A DNA stretch of 18,345 nt from Pseudomonadota bacterium (GCA_021780395.1 JAJXYU010000022.1:1-18345); one strand, 5' to 3'; shown: positions 1 to 7,931, counted from the stretch's first letter. Notes: a model not told the origin generated them from the letters alone. Numbers and translations are program-made.

Positions 1-2
1 TC

Positions 3-626
3 GGCGCGTCGATGATCGTCGCGACCCACTCGCGTTACGTGGTCGATTTGAATCGACCGCCGGACGGCGCGCCGCTCTACCCCGGGATGCGCGAGACCTC
101 GGTGTGTCCGATCGAGACCTTCGACGGCCAGCCGCTCTACGCGCCCGGCGGCGAACCGACCGCGACGCAGATCCGCTCGCGGATCGCGCGCTACTGGCAG
201 CCCTACCACGAACGCCTCGACACGATGTTGCGCACGACGCTCGCGCACCACGGACGATGCCTGCTTTGGGATGCCCACTCGATCCGCTCGGCGGTACCCG
301 CGCTGTTCGACGGTCGTCTGCCGGACCTGAACGTCGGCACCGCCGATGGCCGCAGCTGCGCCGCAGGGACGCGGCGAGCGATCGAAGCCCGGCTGCGAGG
401 ACAGCGGCGCTTCACCCACGTGATCGACGGCCGCTTCAAGGGCGGCTACATCACCCGCCACTACGGCCGCCCGCCGATGGGCATCGACGCGGTGCAGCTG
501 GAGATCGCGCAGTCGGCTTACCTGCGCGACGAGACCCGGCCGGCGTTCGAGCCAGCGTTCGCGGCCCCGTTGATCGAGTGGCTTGGCACCCTGCTCGCCG
601 CGCTCCTCGCCACACGCGCGGCTTGA
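3..626 (+). CDS. hutG: N-formylglutamate amidohydrolase (deformylase), 5'-truncated by window edge
   Basis: Hydrolyses N-formyl-L-glutamate to formate and glutamate, the last step of one histidine-degradation route; cytoplasmic metal-dependent enzyme. The reading frame is open from the window edge, and the residues before the first Met (Gly-Ala-Ser) continue the family alignment. The real start is therefore upstream and the Met at 12 is internal. Family landmarks seen in order are HSRYVVDLNRP, FDGQPLY, a YWQPYH segment, the metal/catalytic LLWDAHSIRS block, LPDLNVGT, GRFKGGYITRHYG and AVQLEIAQ. About 208 residues are present against a usual length near 265, so roughly 55-60 N-terminal residues lie outside. 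The stop (624-626) is 10 bp before the next gene's GTG, so the two are probably cotranscribed. No other hut gene is in the window. The assignment rests on recall of family motifs and is firm. Confidence 0.93.
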   Translation, partial: GASMIVATHSRYVVDLNRPPDGAPLYPGMRETSVCPIETFDGQPLYAPGGEPTATQIRSRIARYWQPYHERLDTMLRTTLAHHGRCLLWDAHSIRSAVPALFDGRLPDLNVGTADGRSCAAGTRRAIEARLRGQRRFTHVIDGRFKGGYITRHYGRPPMGIDAVQLEIAQSAYLRDETRPAFEPAFAAPLIEWLGTLLAALLATRAA

Positions 627-636
627 GGACGAGACG

Positions 637-1350
637 GTGTCCGAGTTCGTATTGATCCACGGCGCCTGGCACGGAGGCTGGTGCTGGTATCGCGTGCAGG
701 CGGCGCTCGAGCGCGCCGGGCACCGGGTGGAAGCGCCGGATCTGGCATCCCTCGGCCGGGACCGGACGCCGCCGGAGACCGTGTCGCTCGCGCTCTGGGC
801 CGACGAGATCGCCGCGCGGATCACTGCGCGACCGGAACCGGTGATCCTGGTCGGCCACAGCCTCGGCGGTGCGGTGCTCTCCGAGGTCGCCGAGCGCGCT
901 CCGGATCGTATCCGCACCCTGGTCTACCTCGCCGCGTACCTGCTCGAGGACGGACGCTCGGTCCGCGAGGAAGCGGCGCTCGACGAGGACTCGCGGATCG
1001 GCGCCGCGATGGTGATCGCCGCCGACCGGCGCACCGCGTCGCTGCGCACCGAGGTGCTGCGCGACGCGCTGTACGGCGAATGCAGCGACGAAGACTTCGC
1101 GCTCGCGCGGGCCTTGCTCGTGGCCCAGCCGCTCGCGCCATTCGCAACCCCGGTGCGGGTGAGTGCGGCAAGATTCGGTCGGGTGCCGCGCATCTACGTC
1201 GAATGCACCCGGGACCGCACGATCGGCTTGCGCGCACAGCGGCGGATGCAGGCGGCGACGCCGTGCGTGCGTCGGCTGAGCCTCGAGAGCGATCATTGCC
1301 CGTTCTTCAGCCACCCCGCCGAGTTGACGAACCTGCTCACGGGACTTTAG
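637..1350 (+). CDS. alpha/beta-fold hydrolase (hydroxynitrile lyase / methylesterase-like)
   Basis: 237-residue soluble alpha/beta hydrolase. I chose the GTG at 637 because it follows a purine-rich GAGGA (625-629) by 7 nt and gives the family's usual beginning, MSEFVLIHGAWHGGWCWY, which includes the oxyanion-hole region. An earlier in-frame ATG at 583 would lie inside hutG. The triad is visible: nucleophile Ser75 in GHSLGG, Asp193 in ECTRDRTI, and His220 in ESDHCPFFSHP. The C-T-x-D and SDH-x-PFFS-P patterns are typical of the branch that holds plant hydroxynitrile lyases, methyl-salicylate esterases and bacterial EstC/pyrethroid-hydrolase-like enzymes. The substrate cannot be read from the sequence; an ester is most likely. 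No signal peptide is seen. It sits 10 bp after hutG and 117 bp before the quinoprotein gene. Confidence 0.88.
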   Translation: MSEFVLIHGAWHGGWCWYRVQAALERAGHRVEAPDLASLGRDRTPPETVSLALWADEIAARITARPEPVILVGHSLGGAVLSEVAERAPDRIRTLVYLAAYLLEDGRSVREEAALDEDSRIGAAMVIAADRRTASLRTEVLRDALYGECSDEDFALARALLVAQPLAPFATPVRVSAARFGRVPRIYVECTRDRTIGLRAQRRMQAATPCVRRLSLESDHCPFFSHPAELTNLLTGL

Positions 1351-1399
1351 AAGCGCTCCGGCGCGAGCGTGCCCACGGACCACGCGACGTCCCGTGAAT

Positions 1400-1425
1400 C
1401 GCCGGTCGGCGCACGCCCACCGGCG
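1400..1425. promoter_or_regulatory. GC-rich hairpin in the leader of the quinoprotein gene
   Basis: CGCCGGT (1400-1406) and ACCGGCG (1419-1425) are a perfect 7-bp inverted repeat. Inside it GGC (1408-1410) pairs with GCC (1415-1417), giving about 10 bp of stem, one C-C mismatch and a GCAC loop. It lies 49 bp after the hydrolase stop and 42 bp before the preferred quinoprotein start. No T-tract follows, so it is not a textbook terminator. It could be a leader or attenuation structure, or chance in GC-rich DNA. Confidence 0.3.
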
Positions 1426-1454
1426 CGCTGGTCGGTCACTCGCGACCGTGATAA

Positions 1455-1464
1455 GGTCCGGACC
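1455..1464. promoter_or_regulatory. perfect 10-bp palindrome just before the quinoprotein start
   Basis: GGTCCGGACC is a perfect palindrome ending 3 nt before the preferred GTG start at 1468, over the place where the ribosome binds. It could be a short operator half or a small RNA fold that hides the start. A 10-bp palindrome can also occur by chance in this base composition, so the call is weak. Confidence 0.2.
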
Positions 1465-1467
1465 ATC

Positions 1468-3294
1468 GTGGGCCACATCCTCCGCCACCGAACCGGGGTG
1501 AGTGCGTGCGTCGCGGCTTTCATCGCGATCGCCGCGATCGGCGGCGCGACCGGTCTCGTGCAGGCGGACGCTCGAGCCGTGACCGGCACCGCGACGGTCG
1601 GCGCCCCCGCCGACGGCGAATGGACGATGCCGGCGGGCGACGACTCGGCGACCCGCTACAGCCCGCTCGCGCAGATCGACGTCGCGGACGCGCCGCGGCT
1701 GCGTCCGGTGTGGAGCTTCTCGACCGGCGTGCTCGGCGGACACGAAGGCCAGCCGCTCGTGGTCGGCGACACGATGTACGTGGTGACTCCCTGGCCGAAC
1801 GTACTGTACGCGTTCGACCTGAGCCGCCCCGGGTATCCGCTGAAATGGAAGTTCCGACCGAACGTGTCGCGCGCGGCGATCGGCGCCGCGTGCTGCGACG
1901 TGGTGAACCGCGGCGCGGTCTATGCCGGCGGCAAGATCATCTACAACCTCCTCGACGGGCACACGGTCGCGGTCGATGCGGCGACCGGCCGTCCCGTCTG
2001 GGAGACGAAGATCGCGAGCGTCGCCGATGGCCAGACCGTGACCATGGCGCCTCTCGTGGTCGGCGATCGCGTGATCGTCGGCGCGTCCGGCGGGGAGTTC
2101 GGGGTCTACGGCTGGATCAAGGGTCTCGATCTCGCGACCGGCCGCGTGATGTGGACCGGCCACAACCTCGGGCCCGATGCCGGAATGTTGATCCGGCCGG
2201 GACAGTTCCACCCGCCCTACGTGAGCGGGACCGAATTGGGCATGCGCAGCTGGGCGCATGGCAGCTGGAGGCATGGCGGCGCACCGGTGTGGGGTTGGAT
2301 TTCCTACGACCCCGGCACGGATCTCTTGTATTACGGCACCGGCAATGCCGGCCCGTACGACGCCGAGCAGCGCGCCGGTGACGATCGCTGGACGAGCAGC
2401 GTGCTCGCGCGCCGGCCCGAGAACGGCGCACTGGTCTGGGCCTATCAGTTCACGCCGCACGACAGCTGGGACTACGACGCGACCGGAGCGATGATCCTCG
2501 CGAACCTGACGATCGGCGGTCGGCGGGTACCTGCACTGGTGCACTTCGACAAGAACGGCTTCGCCTACACCCTCGATCGCGTGACCGGACGCGTGCTGGT
2601 CGCCAAGCCGTTCACGCACGTGACCTGGGCGAAATCGGTCGACCTGGCGACGGGCCGTCCCGTCGTGGATCCGGCGATGCAGACCGGGGACTCGAAAGGC
2701 GACGTCAAGGGCATTTGTCCGAGCCTCGAAGGGGGCGTGAGCCCCGCGTCACCGCCGGCCTACTCGCCACGGACGAACCTCTTCTACACGTCGACCAACA
2801 ACTTCTGCATGGACTACGCCGTCCATCGGGTCACGTACATCAAGGGCACGCCCTACATCGGGGTGTCGAGCCCCTACACCGCCGGGCCGGGCGGGTATCT
2901 CGGCGCGTTCATCGCCTGGGACGCGACGACCGGGCGCGTCGTCTGGAAGGACGAGGAACCTTATCCGAGCTGGAGCGGCGCGCTCGTGACCGCGGGGAAC
3001 GTCGCCTTCTACGGGACGCTCGACGGTTGGTTCAAGGCGGTCGATGCGCGAAACGGCAAGCTCCTGTACCGCTTCAAGGTCGGTTCCGGGGTCGTCGGCG
3101 CCCCGATCGCCTTCCGCGGCCCGGACGGACGGCAATACGTCGCGATCTACGCCGGTATCGGCGGCGACTGGGCGCTGCTCGCCGGCGATACGTCGTCGGC
3201 CGATCCGACGGACCTGCGAGCACCGAATCCCTTGGTGAAGAATCTGGCGAGCCGCACCAGCCAGGGCGGCATGGTCTGGATCTTCGGGCTCTGA
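1468..3294 (+). CDS. PQQ-dependent alcohol dehydrogenase with lanthanide-type Asp (type I quinoprotein)
   Basis: Periplasmic eight-bladed propeller enzyme of the methanol/ethanol dehydrogenase family, oxidising a primary alcohol or aldehyde and passing electrons to a cytochrome c. With the GTG at 1468 it has 608 residues and a clean Sec signal (basic start, hydrophobic core, ADARA cleavage region near residue 36). An in-frame GTG at 1369 would add 33 residues before the signal and has no clear ribosome site. Seen: the adjacent Cys142-Cys143 that stack on PQQ (AACCDVVNRG), the metal-ligand Glu in SGGEFGV, the metal-ligand Asn in YYGTGN, and catalytic Asp335 in HDSWDYD. Asp337, two residues later, is the extra acid known from XoxF and other lanthanide enzymes; calcium enzymes have Ala or Ser there. 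There is no fused heme domain (no CxxCH). The cytochrome gene follows after 4 bp. The natural substrate is not readable. Confidence 0.92.
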   Translation: MGHILRHRTGVSACVAAFIAIAAIGGATGLVQADARAVTGTATVGAPADGEWTMPAGDDSATRYSPLAQIDVADAPRLRPVWSFSTGVLGGHEGQPLVVGDTMYVVTPWPNVLYAFDLSRPGYPLKWKFRPNVSRAAIGAACCDVVNRGAVYAGGKIIYNLLDGHTVAVDAATGRPVWETKIASVADGQTVTMAPLVVGDRVIVGASGGEFGVYGWIKGLDLATGRVMWTGHNLGPDAGMLIRPGQFHPPYVSGTELGMRSWAHGSWRHGGAPVWGWISYDPGTDLLYYGTGNAGPYDAEQRAGDDRWTSSVLARRPENGALVWAYQFTPHDSWDYDATGAMILANLTIGGRRVPALVHFDKNGFAYTLDRVTGRVLVAKPFTHVTWAKSVDLATGRPVVDPAMQTGDSKGDVKGICPSLEGGVSPASPPAYSPRTNLFYTSTNNFCMDYAVHRVTYIKGTPYIGVSSPYTAGPGGYLGAFIAWDATTGRVVWKDEEPYPSWSGALVTAGNVAFYGTLDGWFKAVDARNGKLLYRFKVGSGVVGAPIAFRGPDGRQYVAIYAGIGGDWALLAGDTSSADPTDLRAPNPLVKNLASRTSQGGMVWIFGL

Positions 3295-3298
3295 GCCG

Positions 3299-3796
3299 AT
3301 GCCGGCGCAACGCACGCAATCCCGCAGATCGAGTGCCGCGCGATGGGCGGCACCGGCGCTGCTGCTGGTGCTCGCGGTCGCCGGCAGTCAGGGCGCGACG
3401 CCGCTGCGCGCTCCGGTGATCGCGGCGCCGGGCGTCGCGAACCCCGCGCATATCGCCGCCGGTGGCCGGCCGCCGCCCGGCCCCGTGGTGCGCAACCCCT
3501 ACCGCGGCGAACCCGCGGTCGCACGCGCCGGCGCGACGCTGTTCGTGTCGATGCACTGTTCCGACTGCCACGCCGATGCGGGCGCCGGCGCGGTCGGGCC
3601 GAACCTCGGCGACGGCCGCTGGCGCTACGGCGCCACCGACGCGGCGGTGTTTCGGTCGATCTATTTTGGTCGGCCGCGCGGCATGCCGGCCTTCGGCGGG
3701 GTGCTCGGCGCGCAAGGGGTGTGGGTGCTGGTCACCTATTTGCGAACCCTGCCCCCGCCGCCCGACCGCCCGACCGAGCGGTTCACCCGGCATTGA
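3299..3796 (+). CDS. secreted mono-heme cytochrome c, partner of the quinoprotein
   Basis: 165 residues. An N-terminal signal peptide (basic QRTQSRRSSAAR, then a hydrophobic APALLLVLAVAG stretch) sends it to the periplasm. A proline-rich linker leads to a class I cytochrome c core with the heme-binding C87-S-D-C90-H91 motif and probable axial Met129 in GRPRGMPAFGG. The closing helix VWVLVTYLRTL is typical of this fold. Only one CxxCH is present. The gene begins 4 bp after the dehydrogenase stop, so it is almost surely the direct electron acceptor of that enzyme, in the role of XoxG/MxaG or cytochrome c550; sequence alone does not say which subgroup. Its stop overlaps or nearly touches the permease gene. 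Confidence 0.9.
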   Translation: MPAQRTQSRRSSAARWAAPALLLVLAVAGSQGATPLRAPVIAAPGVANPAHIAAGGRPPPGPVVRNPYRGEPAVARAGATLFVSMHCSDCHADAGAGAVGPNLGDGRWRYGATDAAVFRSIYFGRPRGMPAFGGVLGAQGVWVLVTYLRTLPPPPDRPTERFTRH

Positions 3797-3801
3797 AGGC
3801 C

Positions 3802-5466
3802 GTGACCGCGGCCCGCACCGAAGCCGCCGCGACGGCGCCGCGCACGAATCGCCTCGCGATGGTCGTCGCGGCCTCGTCGGCCGGCACGGTGTTCGAGTGG
3901 TATGACTTCTTCGTGTTCGGATCGCTCGCAGCGATCATCGGCCGGCATTTCTTCGCCGGCGTCGGCGGGTCACAGGGTTACCTGCTCGCGTTGCTCACCT
4001 TCGCCGCGGGGTTCGCGGTGCGACCGATCGGAGCGATCGTGTTCGGCTGGTTCGGCGATCGCACCGGCCGCAAGCGCACGTTCATCGTGACGATCAGCGT
4101 GATGGGTCTCGCGACCTTCCTGGTTGCGGTGCTGCCGGGGCAGGCCGCGATCGGTGCGGCCGCGCCGTTCGCGCTGGTCGCCTTGCGGATGCTGCAAGGC
4201 TTCGCGATCGGCGGCGAGTACGGCGGCGCGGCGATCTACGTCGCCGAGCACACGGTCGCCCGTCGCCGCGGTCTGGCGACCAGTTGGATCCAGAGCTCGG
4301 CCGGCTTCGGGCTGGCGCTCGCGCTGGTGGTGATCCTCGTCGTGCGCCGCATGCTCGGCGAGCACGCGTTCGACGTCTGGGGCTGGCGCATACCGTTCGC
4401 GGTCTCGCTCGTGCTGCTCGCGGTGTCGCTGTGGATCCGGTTGAAACTCGAAGAGTCGCCGGCGTTCCGCCGCATCGAGGCTGCCGGCGCGTTGAGCCGT
4501 GCACCGCTCGCCGAGGCGTTTCTGCAGGGACCGAACCTGCGCCGCGTGCTCGTCGTGCTGTTCGGGATCCTCGCCGGCCAGGGTGTCGTCTGGTACACGG
4601 CGCAGTTCTATACGCAGTTCTTCCTCGAGAGAGTGCTCGCGGTGCCCGCGGCGACCGTGAACGGGCTGCTGCTCGTCGCGACGCTCGCCTCTGCGCCGCT
4701 GTACCTCGCATTCGGCTGGCTCTCGGATCGGATCGGGCGCAAACCCGTGATGCTGTTCGGCCTCGGGCTGGCCGCGGTCGGCTTCATCCCGGGTTTCCGA
4801 TGGATGGCGGGCGCGGCGAACCCGGACCTCGTGCGCGCAAGCGAGCGGGCCCCGGTCGTCGTCGTCGCGCCGCCGGCGCGGTGCTCGCTGCAGTTCGACC
4901 TGATCGGCACCGCCCGGTCGGTCACCGGCTGCGATCTCGCGAAGTCGGCGCTCGCGGATCGGGGGATCTCTTACACCAACCGCGCGGCGCCGCCCGGTGC
5001 GCCGGCGACGATCCTGATCGGCGGCGAGCGGGCCGCGAGCCTCGTGATCGGGTCCGCATCCGCTCCGACACTCGCGAGCCGCAAGGCGCGGTTCGAGCGG
5101 CGACTGGCGGCGGCGCTCGTGGCCGCCGGCTATCCGCCGGTCGCGGCCCGCGAGCGGATCGATCTCGGCGCGACGCTTTCCGCGTTGATGCTGTTCCTGG
5201 TCGCGGCGACCGCGCTGTATGGCCCGCAGGCGGCGTTGCTGGTCGAGCTCTTTCCGGTGCGGATCCGCTACACCGCGCTGTCCGTGCCGTACCACATCGG
5301 CGTCGGTTGGTTCGGCGGCTTCCTGCCAGCGACCGCGTTCGCGATCGTGGCGGCGACCGGCAACATCTACGCGGGCCTGTGGTATCCGGTGGGCGTCGCG
5401 GCGCTCGGTTTCTTCGTCACGCTGTTCCTGCTGCCCGAGACGCTGCACCGGCCGGCGCCGGCGTAG
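3802..5466 (+). CDS. MFS permease of the metabolite:H+ symporter (MHS) type with periplasmic insertion
   Basis: 554-residue inner-membrane transporter related to ProP, KgtP and ShiA. Seen: the family opening SAGTVFEWYDFFVFG (27-40), motif A GWFGDRTGRK (82-91), LQGFAIGGEYGGAA (131-144), the second-half motif FGWLSDRIGRK, LVELFPVRIRYTALS (480-494) and the PETLHR end. Twelve membrane segments can be drawn. Between segments 9 and 10, residues about 340-455 form a hydrophilic insertion that should face the periplasm and holds Cys361 and Cys377. The start is uncertain: GTG 3802 is preferred, while TTG 3793 would overlap the cytochrome stop. The open frame runs further up only because the cytochrome is read in another frame. 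MHS relatives carry carboxylates, betaines or shikimate; with the quinoprotein upstream, an organic acid made in the periplasm is a reasonable substrate guess. Confidence 0.9.
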   Translation: MTAARTEAAATAPRTNRLAMVVAASSAGTVFEWYDFFVFGSLAAIIGRHFFAGVGGSQGYLLALLTFAAGFAVRPIGAIVFGWFGDRTGRKRTFIVTISVMGLATFLVAVLPGQAAIGAAAPFALVALRMLQGFAIGGEYGGAAIYVAEHTVARRRGLATSWIQSSAGFGLALALVVILVVRRMLGEHAFDVWGWRIPFAVSLVLLAVSLWIRLKLEESPAFRRIEAAGALSRAPLAEAFLQGPNLRRVLVVLFGILAGQGVVWYTAQFYTQFFLERVLAVPAATVNGLLLVATLASAPLYLAFGWLSDRIGRKPVMLFGLGLAAVGFIPGFRWMAGAANPDLVRASERAPVVVVAPPARCSLQFDLIGTARSVTGCDLAKSALADRGISYTNRAAPPGAPATILIGGERAASLVIGSASAPTLASRKARFERRLAAALVAAGYPPVAARERIDLGATLSALMLFLVAATALYGPQAALLVELFPVRIRYTALSVPYHIGVGWFGGFLPATAFAIVAATGNIYAGLWYPVGVAALGFFVTLFLLPETLHRPAPA

Positions 5467-5515
5467 GCATCGACGCCGAGCGCCGTGCGCGACGCCCGTG
5501 CGTGATCCCGGACGA

Positions 5516-5839
5516 TCATCTTCGATACTTTGGCACGATCTTTCCTTGTTTGATTTCTTCGCTCAGCTTGCGAAGGTCCCGCTTGCGCGGGGGATTCGTC
5601 GCGATCTCGGCGGGTGGCGCAGGAGCAATGCAACCGTGATCGTACGGATCGAACCCCGGCGACGTCTCCGGTATCGCCGCCACGGACAATCCCGCGTTGC
5701 GCAGGCGCTCCAGCTCCTGGGCGCTGATGTCCCGCTTGAACGATCCGGTGTCCGTCTGCCATTCCCAGATCGAGTTGCCCCGTTCGTCGATGATCACGCG
5801 TCCTGACCTCCTCGTGTTCTTCGGCGGTTTCGGCTTCAT
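5516..5839 (-). CDS. small conserved protein of unknown function (WEWQT-type)
   Basis: 107-residue, highly charged soluble protein without signal or membrane segment. The middle holds a compact block, VIIDERGNSIWEWQTDTG followed by SFKRDISAQELERLRN, which I recall from unannotated proteobacterial proteins; it has no function known to me. The C-terminal third is Pro-rich, then basic (PPRKRDLRKLSEEIKQGKIVPKYRR). ATG at 5837-5839 is preceded on its strand by a GGGAG about 12 nt away. It lies 85 bp downstream of the UDP-glucose dehydrogenase stop on the same strand and may be the last gene of that operon. It is convergent with the permease gene, 49 bp apart. Third codon positions look less G/C-rich than in the neighbours, which could mean a separate origin or weak codon selection. 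Confidence 0.75.
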   Translation of the reverse strand: MKPKPPKNTRRSGRVIIDERGNSIWEWQTDTGSFKRDISAQELERLRNAGLSVAAIPETSPGFDPYDHGCIAPAPPAEIATNPPRKRDLRKLSEEIKQGKIVPKYRR

Positions 5840-5924
5840 GGGTCGACCGTGCTCCCGGTTCGTTGTTGGATTCGATGCTTGCTACGACGAGTGACAGCCC
5901 TGCGCTTGGCGATGAGGTTGCGGT

Positions 5925-7295
5925 TCAGGCGGCCGTCGATTCGCGCCACTCCGTCTTCGGCGCCGTCGCCGGCACCGCCGAACGTCCGATTGCTTCGTAA
6001 TGGAAGCCGAGCGCCGCCATCTGCGCCGGATCGTAGAGATTGCGGCCGTCGAAAATCACCGGCGCGAGCAGCCGATCCTTGATCGCGCGAAAATCCGGGC
6101 TGCGAAACTCCTGCCATTCGGTCACGATCGCGAGCGCATCGGCGCCGGTGAGCGCCTGCGCGGCGCTCGCGCACAGCGTGAAGTCCGCGCGCTCTCCGTA
6201 GAGGCGGCGCGCTTCGGCCGTCGCGACCGGATCATAGGCCTTGACGCGCGCGCCCGCTCCCCATAGCGCCTCGAGCAGGTCACGGCTCGCGGCCTCGCGC
6301 ATGTCGTCGGTGTTGGGCTTGAACGCGAGCCCCCACAGCGCGATCGTCCTGCCTGCGAGGTCGCCGAAGTGCGCGGCGATCTTCTCGAAGAGCCGCTGCT
6401 TCTGGCGTTGATTCACCGCCTCGACCGCGTCGAGGATCGCCATCGCATACCCGGCTTCCCCGGCCGACCGGATCAGCGCCTTGACGTCCTTCGGGAAGCA
6501 CGAGCCGCCGTACCCGGCACCCGGATAGATGAACGAGTAGCCGATTCGCGGATCGGAACCGATGCCATGGCGCACGTGCTCGATGTCCGCACCGACCCGC
6601 TCGGCCAGGTTCGCGAGTTCGTTCATGAAGCTGATCTTGGTCGCGAGCATCGCGTTCGCCGCGTACTTCGTGAGCTCGGCCGAGCGGACATCCATCACCT
6701 GCATTCGATCGTGGTTGCGGGTGAACGGCTCGTAGAGCTGGCGCATCAGGCGCGCCGCGCGGTCGCTGTCGGTGCCGACCACGATTCGATCCGGCTTCAT
6801 GAAGTCGGCGATCGCGTCGCCTTCCTTGAGAAACTCCGGGTTCGCGACCGTGTCGTGCTCGACCTCGACGCCGCGCTTGCGCAGCCCGGTCCGCAGCGCC
6901 GCGCGGACCTTGTCCGCGGTGCCGACCGGCACCGTCGACTTCGTGATCACCACCTTGTACTCGCGCATGTGTTCGCCGATCGTGCGCGCAACCGCGAGCA
7001 CGTGCCGCAGGTCCGCCGAGCCGTCCTCGTCGGGCGGCGTCCCGACCGCGATCAGCTGGAACAGTCCATGCGCGACGCCGGCGGCGGCGTCCAGCGTGAA
7101 CCCGAGGCGCCCGGCCGCGACGTTGCGCTCGACGACCGCGTCCAGCCCGGGCTCGTGGATCGGAATGTCCCCGCGTTGCAGTCGCTCGATCTTGCGCGCG
7201 TCGACGTCGACGCAGAGCACGTCGTTGCCGGCGTCGGCGAGACAGGCCGCGGTCACGAGACCGACGTATCCGGAGCCGAAAATGGTCACTTTCAT
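5925..7295 (-). CDS. ugd: UDP-glucose 6-dehydrogenase
   Basis: Oxidises UDP-glucose twice with NAD+ to UDP-glucuronate, a precursor for acidic polysaccharides and glycolipids; cytoplasmic. 456 residues, a normal length. Seen: the N-terminal NAD fold with G7-x-G9-x-x-G12, HEPGLD (48-53), the TKSTVPVGT segment (119-126), [11 protein letters not shown] (152-162), the central-helix [17 protein letters not shown], and the catalytic Cys266 in YGGSCFPKD. The UDP-binding C-terminal part includes [10 protein letters not shown]. Start ATG at 7293-7295 has AGGA 6 nt upstream, and its first bases form an ATGA overlap with the phosphatase stop; the longer open frame upstream belongs to no gene. It is the seventh gene of the minus-strand glycan operon, so its UDP-glucuronate probably feeds the three glycosyltransferases encoded upstream. 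A GDP-mannose dehydrogenase is less likely because the motifs match the UDP-glucose branch. Confidence 0.95.
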   Translation of the reverse strand: MKVTIFGSGYVGLVTAACLADAGNDVLCVDVDARKIERLQRGDIPIHEPGLDAVVERNVAAGRLGFTLDAAAGVAHGLFQLIAVGTPPDEDGSADLRHVLAVARTIGEHMREYKVVITKSTVPVGTADKVRAALRTGLRKRGVEVEHDTVANPEFLKEGDAIADFMKPDRIVVGTDSDRAARLMRQLYEPFTRNHDRMQVMDVRSAELTKYAANAMLATKISFMNELANLAERVGADIEHVRHGIGSDPRIGYSFIYPGAGYGGSCFPKDVKALIRSAGEAGYAMAILDAVEAVNQRQKQRLFEKIAAHFGDLAGRTIALWGLAFKPNTDDMREAASRDLLEALWGAGARVKAYDPVATAEARRLYGERADFTLCASAAQALTGADALAIVTEWQEFRSPDFRAIKDRLLAPVIFDGRNLYDPAQMAALGFHYEAIGRSAVPATAPKTEWRESTAA

Positions 7296-7909
7296 GGCAG
7301 ATCCTGTGGTGAATGAGAAGGAGGAATCGGCGCGAGCCCCTCGCCCGCGCTCCATCGAAAATCCTGGGCGACCCCGGTTGCGACCGGCACCGTCCGGAAG
7401 TGCGCGAGCGGCCGGCGTTCCGCGAGCAGCCGCGCGAGCCGGATCGGGCCGGCATGCGATATCGCGACGACGCAGCGGACGAGTCCCTCGCTCCCCCACG
7501 GCGGTGATCGCAGGAAATCGCGCAGTCGTTCCTGCGCTTCGCCAAGCGTCTCGCCGCCGGGAAATCGGGTCGACTGCGGCGTGCGCTTCCACGCGCGCAG
7601 CGCCGACGGCCAGCGCGCCCGGACCTCTTCCTGGGTGAGTCCCTCCCAGTGGCCGAACGCGACCTCGACGAGCCGGTCGTCGACGAGGCGACGCACGCCA
7701 CCGAGCGCGGTCGCGATCACCTCGGCGGTGTCGATCGCGCGGCGCAGCGGACTCGTGACCACGAGGTCGACCTCGAGACCACGCAGACGGTCGGCGATCC
7801 TGAGCGCCTCGCACACTCCCGGCTCGTCGATCGGCACGTCGGTGCGCCCCTGGTATCGACCCTCGCGGTTCCACACGGTCGGCGCATGGCGGACGAACAG
7901 CAAACGCAT
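7292..7909 (-). CDS. histidine phosphatase family protein (phosphoglycerate-mutase-like)
   Basis: 205-residue cytoplasmic phosphatase of branch 1 of the histidine phosphatase superfamily, which removes phosphate through a phosphohistidine intermediate. Seen: the catalytic R7-H8-A9 at the N-terminus, the phosphate-binding Arg of TSPLRRA (56/57), the acid Glu82 in EVAFGHWEG, and His152 in SHAGPI. All active-site positions are therefore present and the protein should be active. It resembles alpha-ribazole phosphatase (CobC) in size, but no cobalamin gene is nearby. It overlaps ugd by ATGA and follows the outer-membrane protein gene after 22 bp. From its place it may act on a phosphorylated sugar, a lipid-linked intermediate or a sugar-nucleotide by-product; this is inference. 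Confidence 0.88.
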   Translation of the reverse strand: MRLLFVRHAPTVWNREGRYQGRTDVPIDEPGVCEALRIADRLRGLEVDLVVTSPLRRAIDTAEVIATALGGVRRLVDDRLVEVAFGHWEGLTQEEVRARWPSALRAWKRTPQSTRFPGGETLGEAQERLRDFLRSPPWGSEGLVRCVVAISHAGPIRLARLLAERRPLAHFRTVPVATGVAQDFRWSAGEGLAPIPPSHSPQDLP

Positions 7910-7931
7910 CGGAGAGCCCCGCGATCGACGC

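Noticed and set aside
451..2619. 722-residue open frame on the minus strand
   Set aside because: Antisense to the hydrolase and the quinoprotein, both clear family members. Its translation is rich in Arg, His, Ala and Asp without motifs, as expected for shadows in GC-rich DNA.
3343..3801. N-terminal extension of the permease frame
   Set aside because: Overlaps the cytochrome c gene, which has a signal peptide and CxxCH. The extension is arginine-rich with no motif; family similarity starts near 3850.
5503..5518. TGATC/GATCA inverted repeat between the convergent permease and small-protein genes
   Set aside because: Only a 5-bp stem with a 6-nt loop and no T-tract, and it includes the small gene's stop codon; too weak to call a two-way terminator.
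7296..7874. N-terminal extension of the UDP-glucose dehydrogenase frame
   Set aside because: Overlaps the histidine phosphatase with intact active site. The ATG at 7295 has a good ribosome site and starts exactly at the NAD-binding fold.
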